Shown here: piece by piece, positions 57,768 through 64,000 of the stretch
How the letters are laid out: every line of letters begins with the position of its first letter
How positions within the stretch are numbered: position 1 is the stretch's first letter
NCBI RefSeq assembly: GCF_014042015.1
Contig: NZ_CP059493.1
Coordinates: 1-64,000, forward strand
Direction: 5' to 3'
Origin: Actinotalea sp. JY-7876
GTDB lineage: Bacteria; Actinomycetota; Actinomycetes; Actinomycetales; Cellulomonadaceae
Length of the DNA: 64,000 nucleotides
Notes under the pieces: model-generated
Seen by the model: only the letters and a program-made list of their open reading frames with translations
Told to the model about the DNA's origin: nothing
Database searches by the model: none
Program-made: the position numbers and the translations under genes

Positions 57768-58294
57768 TGGACTCCTCGGCGCTCGTGCTGGGCCTGCGGG
57801 TGGCGCTCGCGCTCGCCTGCGTGCTCGGCCTCCTGTGGTTCCTCGGCCGTCGCGCCGCGGGGACCGGGGCGGTCAAGCGGTCCCGGCAGGCCGCCATGAG
57901 CGTCGTGGCCAAGCAGTCGCTCGGGGGCCGCGCCGGCATCGCGCTCGTCGAGGTCTCGGGCCGCCGCCTCCTGCTCGGCGTGACCGAGCACGGCGTCAAC
58001 CTGCTCACCGAGGTCGACGTGCCCCTGCCCGAGGCGGCTGACGTGCGCGAGCGCGTCGAGCTCGACCCGGCCGTCCTGGAGGCTGCCGTCCTGGAGGCGG
58101 ACACCGCCCCCGACGTCGTGCCGGACAACCCGGTCACGGGCGCCGTCCCGGCCCGCCCGACCCACCCGTCCACCCCCGCGGCACGGATGCCCGCGGTCCC
58201 CACGCCCCGCAGCCCTCTCGAGGGATCGGTCCTGAGCGCCACCACGTGGCGCCAGGCGATGGTTGCGGTGCAGGAACGGACCATCCGTCGTTGA
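57767..58294 (+). CDS. fliO: Flagellar biosynthetic protein FliO
   Basis: Assembly factor for the export gate, 175 residues. One membrane helix at the N-terminus (about 5-24, ALVLGLRVALALACVLGLLW) is followed by a SpoA-like cytoplasmic segment with VVAKQSLGGRAGIALVEVSG (about 44-63) and RLLLGVTEHGVNLL, the FliO signature; the last 80 residues are Pro/Ala-rich. It overlaps fliN by one base. Its stop overlaps the proposed TTG of fliP. Confidence 0.9.
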   Translation: MDSSALVLGLRVALALACVLGLLWFLGRRAAGTGAVKRSRQAAMSVVAKQSLGGRAGIALVEVSGRRLLLGVTEHGVNLLTEVDVPLPEAADVRERVELDPAVLEAAVLEADTAPDVVPDNPVTGAVPARPTHPSTPAARMPAVPTPRSPLEGSVLSATTWRQAMVAVQERTIRR

Positions 58295-59157
58295 GCCAGA
58301 CCCTCACCGCGCGCGCTGCGTCCGCAGCGACCGGTCCGAGCCGGACCGCGCGCCTGGTCCTCGTGCTGCTCGCGCTCGCGCTCGCCGCCGTGCTGGCGGT
58401 CGCCCTCGCGGGCGGTGCGCACGCGGCACCCGAGGCGCCCGCCGACCCCGCCGACCCCACCGCGCCCGTCGCGCCGACCGACCCGGCTGACGGCCCCACC
58501 GTCTCCATCGACCTCAACGGGATCAACGGTGGGCCGAGCAGCTCGATCGTCGTCCTGCTGACCATCACGCTGCTGTCCGTCGCGCCCTCGCTGCTGCTGA
58601 TGATGACGAGCTTCACCAAGATCTTCGTCGTCCTCGCCCTGACGCGGAACGCGCTCGGCCTGCAGGGCGTGCCGCCCAACCAGGTGCTGGCCGGCCTCGC
58701 GCTCTTCCTCAGCCTCTTCGTCATGGCGCCCGTGCTGGGTGACATCAACGACGTCGGCGTCCAGCCCTACCTCGACGGCACGGCGACGTTCTCGCAGGCC
58801 GTGGAGTGGGGCACCGTGCCGCTGCGTGAGTTCATGCTCGGCCAGACCCGCGAGGCGGACCTGGCGCTCACCACGCGGGCCGCGGACCAGGTGAACCCGG
58901 AGTCGCCCGAGACGGTGCCGATGACCACGCTCATCCCGGCGTTCATGCTCTCCGAGCTGCGCTCCGCGTTCATCATCGGCTTCGTCGTCTTCGTGCCGTT
59001 CCTGGTCATCGACCTGGTCGTCTCGGCCTCGCTGATGTCGATGGGCATGATGATGCTGCCGCCGGTCATGGTGTCCCTGCCGTTCAAGCTCCTCCTCTTC
59101 GTCCTCGTCGACGGCTGGGGCCTCATCGTCACGGCGCTGGTCGGGAGCTACGGGTGA
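58291..59157 (+). CDS. fliP: Flagellar type III secretion protein FliP
   Basis: Core export-gate membrane protein. From the TTG at 58291 it has 288 residues: a basic head, a signal peptide (about 20-45, ending GGAHAAPEA), a Pro/Asp/Thr-rich stretch, and then the FliP body (about 85-288) with LLMMTSFTKIFVVLALTRNA, MTTLIPAFMLSELRSAFIIG and MSMGMMMLPPVMVSLPFKLL, four membrane helices. The TTG is preferred because TTGA overlaps the fliO stop, like other junctions in the operon; an in-frame GTG at 58246 would add 15 residues. FliP proteins often carry cleaved signal peptides. Confidence 0.93.
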   Translation: MSQTLTARAASAATGPSRTARLVLVLLALALAAVLAVALAGGAHAAPEAPADPADPTAPVAPTDPADGPTVSIDLNGINGGPSSSIVVLLTITLLSVAPSLLLMMTSFTKIFVVLALTRNALGLQGVPPNQVLAGLALFLSLFVMAPVLGDINDVGVQPYLDGTATFSQAVEWGTVPLREFMLGQTREADLALTTRAADQVNPESPETVPMTTLIPAFMLSELRSAFIIGFVVFVPFLVIDLVVSASLMSMGMMMLPPVMVSLPFKLLLFVLVDGWGLIVTALVGSYG

Positions 59158-59426
59158 ACACCACCGCGGTCCTCGACATCGGGATGCAGGCGCTGGTCCT
59201 CGCGGGCAAGCTCTGCGCGCCCGTCCTGGTCACGGCGCTCGTCGTCGGCTTCACCGTGTCCCTGCTGCAGTCGATCACCCAGATCCAGGAGGTGACGCTG
59301 AGCTTCGTGCCCAAGGCCCTCGCGGTCGCGGTCGCGCTCCTCGTCGCGGGCCACTGGATGATCTCGGAGACCGTCGCCTTCACGCACGAGATGTTCGAGC
59401 GCATCCCCACGCTCCTCGGGGGCTGA
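59154..59426 (+). CDS. fliQ: Flagellar export protein FliQ
   Basis: Export-gate component of 90 residues with two membrane helices (about 18-38 and 52-74) and the diagnostic VGFTVSLLQSITQIQEVTLS (about 35-54) and FVPKALAVAVALL. The GTG at 59154 overlaps the fliP stop (GTGA). Stop is 3 bases before fliR. Confidence 0.96.
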   Translation: MNTTAVLDIGMQALVLAGKLCAPVLVTALVVGFTVSLLQSITQIQEVTLSFVPKALAVAVALLVAGHWMISETVAFTHEMFERIPTLLGG

Positions 59427-59429
59427 GCC

Positions 59430-60212
59430 GTGGGCGTGACCATCCCCCTCGCGTGGCTCGAGGTCGTCATGCTCGCGGGCGTGCGCATCGCCGCGTTCCT
59501 GGTGATCGCCCCGCCGTTCGCCCACCGGGCCATCCCGGGGCAGGTCAAGGCCATGCTCGCCGTCGGCCTGGGCGTGCTCGCCGCGCCCGGCGCGACGGCG
59601 GCCGCCGGGCCCGAGCTCGGCACGGCGATCGCGACGGGGACGGCGCGCTTCCTGGGCGACGTCGTGCTGCAGGTGCTCGTCGGGGCCGCGCTGGGCTTCC
59701 TCGTGGCCCTCGTGTTCTCCGCCGTGCAGGCGGCCGGCACGCTCATCGACCTGTTCGGCGGGTTCCAGCTCGCCGCCGCCTTCGACCCCATGAGCATGAG
59801 CAACGGCGCGCAGTTCACGCGCCTGTACCAGCTCACCGCGATCGTCCTGCTCTTCGCCTCGGACGCCCACCACATCGTCATCGCCGGGCTCGTGCGCAGC
59901 TTCGAGGCGCTGCCGCTCGGCACGCCGCTCGACCTCGCCGCGATGGCCGAGACCATCACGCACGGGCTGACCGACATGTTCCTCGCCGCCCTCCAGGTCG
60001 CCGGGCCGCTCATCGCGGTGCTCTTCCTGGCCGACGTCGGCCTCGGCCTGCTCACGCGCGTCGCGCCCGCGCTCAACGCGTTCGCCCTCGGTTTCCCGCT
60101 GAAGATCCTGCTCACGGTCCTGCTCGGCGTCACCGCGTACCTCGCGCTGCCGCAGGTCGTGGCGTCGCTGACGGACGCGGCGATCACGGACCTCGGGCGG
60201 GTGACGCGATGA
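59430..60212 (+). CDS. fliR: Flagellar biosynthetic protein FliR
   Basis: Export-gate protein of 260 residues with about six hydrophobic helices. RIAAFLVIAPPFAHRAIPGQ (about 18-37), LFGGFQLAAAFDPMSMSNGA (about 107-126) and a RVAPALNAFALGFPLKILLT stretch (about 210-229) are family landmarks. GTG start at 59430; the stop overlaps flhB (ATGA). Confidence 0.95.
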   Translation: MGVTIPLAWLEVVMLAGVRIAAFLVIAPPFAHRAIPGQVKAMLAVGLGVLAAPGATAAAGPELGTAIATGTARFLGDVVLQVLVGAALGFLVALVFSAVQAAGTLIDLFGGFQLAAAFDPMSMSNGAQFTRLYQLTAIVLLFASDAHHIVIAGLVRSFEALPLGTPLDLAAMAETITHGLTDMFLAALQVAGPLIAVLFLADVGLGLLTRVAPALNAFALGFPLKILLTVLLGVTAYLALPQVVASLTDAAITDLGRVTR

Positions 60213-61315
60213 GCTCCGGCGGCGAGGACAAGTCCGAGAAGGCCACACCCAAGCGGATGAAGCAGCTGCGCCGCGACGGCGCGCTGCAGCGCTCGCAGGA
60301 CGTCTCCGCGTGGCTCGGCATCGGCACGGGTGCGCTCATGCTGCCGATGGTGCTCGGCGCCGGCTCGGGCGCGGCGACCGACCAGCTCGCCGTCGTGCGC
60401 GACGCCATCGCCGACCCCACCCCCGAGATCGCGGTCGCCGCGCTGTGGCAGGGCATGGGGTCGATCCTCTCGACGCTCGCTCCGCTCATGGCCGTGGTCG
60501 TCATCGCGGCGATCGCCGCGTCGGCCGCGCAGGGCGGGCTCCACATCTCGAGCAAGAAGCTCAAGCCGTCCTTCAAGCAGTTCAACCTCGCGAAGGGCGT
60601 CAAGAACACGTTCGGCCCCCAGGCGGGGTGGAACGGCGCCAAGGCGGCGCTCAAGACGGCGGCCATCGGGCTGGTGCTGTGGACGGTCGTCCAGGGCTTC
60701 GTGCCGATGCTGCTCGGCTCGGGCACGCACTCGCTGTCCCAGATCCTCGCCGCCGCGGGCGGCGGCGTGGCGGACGTCATCCGCACGGCCGTGGTCGCGG
60801 GCCTCGTGCTCGCCGCCCTCGACGTCCTCGTGGTCATGAAGCGCAACCGCAAGCAGTCGCGCATGACCAAGAAGGAGATCAAGGACGAGCACAAGCAGTC
60901 CGAGGGCGACCCGCTGCTCAAGGGCGCGATCCGCTCCAAGCAGATCGCGATGAGCCGCAACCGCATGATCGCGGAGGTCGCCACGGCCGACGTCGTCCTG
61001 GTCAACCCGACGCACGTCGCCGTCGCGCTGCGCTACGAGCCCGGCAAGGGCGCGCCGCGCGTGGTCGCGAAGGGCTCCGGCCACGTCGCCGCGCGCATCC
61101 GCGCGGTCGCGGGCGACAAGCGTGTCCCGATGGTCGAGGACGTCCCGCTGGCCCGCGCCCTGCACGCGGCGTGCGAGCTGGGCCAGGAGGTCCCGTCCCA
61201 CCTGTTCGTCGCCGTCGCGAAGGTCCTCGCCTTCGTCATGGCCCTGCGCCGCCGCGGCTCCGCGGCGGGCACCCACCGGGCCCCCGGCGGGCCGACCCGC
61301 CTGGAGGCCGCATGA
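60209..61315 (+). CDS. flhB: Flagellar export switch protein FlhB
   Basis: Controls the switch from hook to filament substrates. The 368-residue product starts MSSGGEDKSEKATPKRMKQL, the FlhB head, has four membrane helices (about 35-52, 85-107, 145-165, 185-205), the conserved MTKKEIKDEHKQSEGDPLLK segment (about 220-239), and the autocleavage site Asn266-Pro267 in LVNPTHVAVAL. The C-terminal tail ends RLEAA. The ATG at 60209 overlaps fliR. flhA follows after 34 bases. Confidence 0.96.
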   Translation: MSSGGEDKSEKATPKRMKQLRRDGALQRSQDVSAWLGIGTGALMLPMVLGAGSGAATDQLAVVRDAIADPTPEIAVAALWQGMGSILSTLAPLMAVVVIAAIAASAAQGGLHISSKKLKPSFKQFNLAKGVKNTFGPQAGWNGAKAALKTAAIGLVLWTVVQGFVPMLLGSGTHSLSQILAAAGGGVADVIRTAVVAGLVLAALDVLVVMKRNRKQSRMTKKEIKDEHKQSEGDPLLKGAIRSKQIAMSRNRMIAEVATADVVLVNPTHVAVALRYEPGKGAPRVVAKGSGHVAARIRAVAGDKRVPMVEDVPLARALHAACELGQEVPSHLFVAVAKVLAFVMALRRRGSAAGTHRAPGGPTRLEAA

Positions 61316-61349
61316 GCGCCCCGACCGTCACGACGCAGGAGGACCCCCG

Positions 61350-63407
61350 ATGAAGGCCAAGCAGATCATGGCCCTGGGCGTGCCCGTCGGCGTCGTCGGC
61401 ATCGTCCTGCTGCTCGTCGTGCCGCTGCCGGCGGCGCTGCTCGACGTGCTGCTCGTCCTCAACATCACGATCTCGCTCGTGGTGCTGCTGACCAGCATGT
61501 ACGTCAAGCGCCCGCTCGACTTCTCGGTGTTCCCGTCGCTCCTGCTGGTCCTGACCCTGTTCCGCCTCGGCCTCAACGTGGCCTCCACGCGGCTCGTGCT
61601 GCGTGACGGCTTCGCGGGCGAGGTCATCGAGGCGTTCGGCCACTTCGTCGTCGGCGGCTCGATCGTCATCGGCCTCGTGATCTTCCTGATCCTCGTGGTC
61701 ATCCAGTTCGCCGTCATCACCAACGGCGCGGGCCGCGTGGCCGAGGTCGGCGCCCGCTTCACGCTCGACGCGATGCCCGGCAAGCAGATGGCGATCGACG
61801 CGGACCTCAACTCGGGCCTCATCGACGAGGACACCGCGCGCAAGCGCCGCGCGGACGTCGCCGCCGAGGCCGACTTCTACGGCGCGATGGACGGTGGCTC
61901 CAAGTTCGTCAAGGGCGACGCCATCGCGGGCATCATCATCACGGTCATCAACCTGCTCGGCGGGTTCGCGATCGGCATGATGCAGATGGGCATGTCCGCG
62001 GGGGAGGCGCTCGAGCGGTTCAGCCTCCTGACCATCGGCGACGGCCTCGTCACCCAGATCCCCGCCCTGCTGATGTCCGTCTCCACCGGTCTCATCGTCA
62101 CGCGTGCCACCGCCGAGGCGGACATGGGCACCGCGGCCGGCTCGCAGCTGACCCAGTCGCGGACCGCGCTGCAGATCGCCGGCGCCGCCGCGATCGCCCT
62201 CGCGCTGATCCCCGGCCTGCCCAAGATCCCGTTCGTGCTCGTCGGCGCGCTCCTGCTCGTGGGCGCGTGGCGCGTCGGCATCTCCCAGGCTGCCGCTGCC
62301 GCGGCAGAGGTGGCAGACGTCGCCGACCCGACGCGTCCCGCGCAGGCCGAGACGCCCGAGGCCCTCATCGAGCAGATGCGCGTGCACGCGCTGGAGATCC
62401 TGCTCGCGCCGGACCTCGTGGACATGGTGGGCTCCGGCACCGACCAGGACCTGCTGGCGCGCGTGCGCGGCCTGCGGCGCAAGGTCGCGATGGAGCTCGG
62501 CTTCGTCGTCCCGCCGGTGCGCACGCGCGACTCGGTGGACCTGCCGCGCTCGACCTACGCCGTGCGGATCGCTGGCGTGGAGGTGGGCCGCGGCGAGGCG
62601 CCGGGCGGCCGCCTGCTCGCGCTCGGCGACAACCTCGAGGGCATCGGCGGCACGCCTGTCGTCGAGCCCGTCTTCGGGCTGCCGGGCAAGTGGATCCCCG
62701 CCGAGCTGCGCCACTCGGCCGAGATGATGGGCGCGACGGTCGTCGACCGGGTCTCGGTGCTCATCACCCACCTCGGCGCGATCATCGACGCCAACGCCTC
62801 GCGCCTGCTCTCCCGCGAGGACGTGCGCGTGCTGACGGAGGGCGTCAAGCAGGTCAACCCGTCGGTCGTCGAGGAGCTCGTGCCCAACCTGCTGACGCTC
62901 GGCGAGATCCAGCGCGTGCTGCAGGGCCTGCTCGCCGAGCAGGTCCCGGTGCGCGACCTCTCGCGCATCTACGAGGGCCTGACGCTGCGCGCGAAGGTCA
63001 GCACGGACCCCGAGGGCCTGGTCGAGGCCGCGCGCCGCGCGCTCGGGCCTGCGCTCGCGGCGCCGTACGCGCAGGACGGCGTGCTCCGCGTCGTGACCCT
63101 CGACCCCTCCCTCGAGCAGCAGCTCGTCGAGTCCGTGCGTCCGGGCGACGGCGGCTCCCAGCTGCTGGTCGACCCGAACCGGCTCGAGCGCCTCCTCGCC
63201 TCGCTGCGCCAGGTCGTCGCGCAGGGCGAGGCGAGCGGCCGGGAGGCGGTGCTCGTGTGCGCCCCCGCCCTGCGGCCCGCCCTGCGCCGTACGGTGGCGC
63301 TGGCGCTCCCGCGCCTGGCGGTGCTCTCCTACGGCGAGGTCACCGGTGCCGGCCTGCAGATCGAGACCGTGGGGGTGCTGAGCGATGCCCACGCGATTGC
63401 TGCTTGA
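61350..63407 (+). CDS. flhA: Flagellar biosynthesis protein FlhA
   Basis: Largest export-gate component, 685 residues. The N-terminal membrane part (about 1-320) has eight helices with the FHIPEP signature LVLTLFRLGLNVASTRLVLR split near 61-80, ITNGAGRVAEVGARFTLDAM (about 126-145) and MDGGSKFVKGDAIAGIIITV (about 179-198). The cytoplasmic part (about 340-685) docks chaperones and substrates. The ATG at 61350 has CAGGAGG upstream. It overlaps flhF by 23 bases. Confidence 0.96.
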   Translation: MKAKQIMALGVPVGVVGIVLLLVVPLPAALLDVLLVLNITISLVVLLTSMYVKRPLDFSVFPSLLLVLTLFRLGLNVASTRLVLRDGFAGEVIEAFGHFVVGGSIVIGLVIFLILVVIQFAVITNGAGRVAEVGARFTLDAMPGKQMAIDADLNSGLIDEDTARKRRADVAAEADFYGAMDGGSKFVKGDAIAGIIITVINLLGGFAIGMMQMGMSAGEALERFSLLTIGDGLVTQIPALLMSVSTGLIVTRATAEADMGTAAGSQLTQSRTALQIAGAAAIALALIPGLPKIPFVLVGALLLVGAWRVGISQAAAAAAEVADVADPTRPAQAETPEALIEQMRVHALEILLAPDLVDMVGSGTDQDLLARVRGLRRKVAMELGFVVPPVRTRDSVDLPRSTYAVRIAGVEVGRGEAPGGRLLALGDNLEGIGGTPVVEPVFGLPGKWIPAELRHSAEMMGATVVDRVSVLITHLGAIIDANASRLLSREDVRVLTEGVKQVNPSVVEELVPNLLTLGEIQRVLQGLLAEQVPVRDLSRIYEGLTLRAKVSTDPEGLVEAARRALGPALAAPYAQDGVLRVVTLDPSLEQQLVESVRPGDGGSQLLVDPNRLERLLASLRQVVAQGEASGREAVLVCAPALRPALRRTVALALPRLAVLSYGEVTGAGLQIETVGVLSDAHAIAA

Positions 63408-64000
63408 CGGTGAGGACCTGCGCTCGCTGATGCTGCGGGTCAAGACCGAGATGGGTCCGGGCGCCCGCATCGTCAAGGCGGAGCGGATCCGCACCGGCGG
63501 CATCGGCGGGTTCTTCGCCAAGGAGCACTACGAGCTGACCGTCGAGGTCCCGGACGCGCCCCACCGCGTGCACCCCGGCCGCCGGATCCACCAGCGCGGC
63601 GCGCGGCCCGGCGACGCGGCCGGGGCCGACGGCGGCGCGGCGGGCATCGAGGCGCTGCTGGACGCGGCGGACGCCGCCGAGGCGGCCGAGGCGGTGACGG
63701 CCCCGGAGCCCGAGATCTCGACGACCAGCCCGTCGTTCGCCGAGGTCCTCGAGTCGCTGGGCCAGATCGTCGGGCCCCAGGCCCGCACCGCGGCACCGGC
63801 CGACGACGTCGCCGTCGCGGTGGACGACGTCGTGCTCGCGGACGACGTCGTGGACGACGCCGTGCCGGACCGCGCGTCGCCGCCGCTCACGCCCGACCCT
63901 GCGCCACCCGCCCCGCCCGCGGCGGGTGCGACCGTCGGGCTGCTGCTCGAGCTCGGCCTGCCGACGTCGTACCTGGCGGGCCTGGGCGACCTGCACGCGG
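63385..64000 (+). CDS. flhF: FlhF-like signal-recognition-type GTPase, N-terminal part (runs off window)
   Basis: Partial gene of at least 205 residues. The start MPTRLLLDGEDLRSLMLRV, followed by MGPGARIVKAERIRTGGIGG and FFAKEHYELTVEV, matches the FlhF N-terminal B domain (ELGPDA..., GGFFG..., E.EVT pattern). An Ala/Asp-rich linker (about 60-175) follows, then a TVGLLLELGLPTSYLAGLGD helix that would precede the N-G GTPase domain; the GTP-binding motifs lie beyond the window. FlhF localises the flagellum and promotes export-gate assembly. The ATG at 63385 lies inside the 3' end of flhA. Confidence 0.82.
   Translation, partial: MPTRLLLDGEDLRSLMLRVKTEMGPGARIVKAERIRTGGIGGFFAKEHYELTVEVPDAPHRVHPGRRIHQRGARPGDAAGADGGAAGIEALLDAADAAEAAEAVTAPEPEISTTSPSFAEVLESLGQIVGPQARTAAPADDVAVAVDDVVLADDVVDDAVPDRASPPLTPDPAPPAPPAAGATVGLLLELGLPTSYLAGLGDLHA

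Noticed and set aside
61312-61353. 13-codon frame between flhB and flhA as a leader peptide
   Set aside because: Too short and without regulatory codons; likely the ribosome-binding spacer of flhA.
1-64000. CRISPR arrays, insertion sequences, prophage or integrase genes
   Set aside because: No regularly spaced repeats, transposase or integrase frames were found; the segment looks like conserved core plus a native flagellar locus.

Overview
The window is a very GC-rich actinobacterial chromosome segment that runs from the replication origin into a complete-looking flagellar locus. Gene content and order (dnaA-dnaN-gnd-recF-dciA-gyrB-gyrA, tRNA-Ile/tRNA-Ala, ppiA-rhomboid-crgA, srtE-pabA, pknB-pknA-pbpA-rodA-pstP-fhaB-fhaA) match the conserved actinobacterial origin region. 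A GH10 xylanase and a full flagellar system point to a motile, plant-polymer-degrading Micrococcales member. Cellulomonas or a close relative is the best guess; this is inference, as no rRNA is present.

Layout. 1-11478 holds the replication and topology core with oriC between dnaA and dnaN. 11475-17845 holds a DUF3566 membrane protein, two tRNAs flanking a tiny DLW-39 protein, a HemK-like methyltransferase, an MFS transporter, a GH10 xylanase, an ECF-type sigma factor with a SnoaL-like tail, and an unknown protein. 17973-23400 holds a helical membrane protein, cyclophilin, rhomboid protease, CrgA, DUF881, class E sortase, a 51-aa membrane protein and PabA/TrpG. 23467-32581 (minus strand) is the Ser/Thr kinase and cell-elongation operon. 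32868-34857 holds tRNA-Leu, two unknown membrane proteins and a DsbA/FrnE-like oxidoreductase.

34864-64000 is the flagellar locus. A minus-strand operon flgN-flgK-flgL-fliW-(EAL/HDOD) diverges from fliA. Then come fliC, fliD-fliS-(unknown), flgB-flgC-fliE-fliF-fliG-fliH-fliI-fliJ-fliK-flgD-flgE, flbD-motA-motB-fliL, and fliM-fliN-fliO-fliP-fliQ-fliR-flhB-flhA-flhF (flhF runs off the end). Most junctions inside the operons are 1-4 base stop/start overlaps, indicating translational coupling. No flgM, flgG/flgF or csrA is seen in the window.

The most interesting result is a regulatory architecture that can be read from the intergenic DNA. Five flagellar transcription units begin with closely similar sigma-28-type promoters (TCA-type -35, 14-15 nt, GCCGAT). 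Three of the resulting leaders (fliC, flgB, flbD-motA) start almost at once with a hairpin that presents an ANGGA loop, the hallmark of CsrA sites. fliW, the CsrA antagonist, is encoded in the window. fliM appears to be made as a leaderless message from its sigma-28 promoter. Two cAMP-receptor-type palindromes, one perfect, lie between fliA and flgN. Together these suggest a sugar-status -> FliA -> CsrA/FliW cascade, unproven but directly testable.
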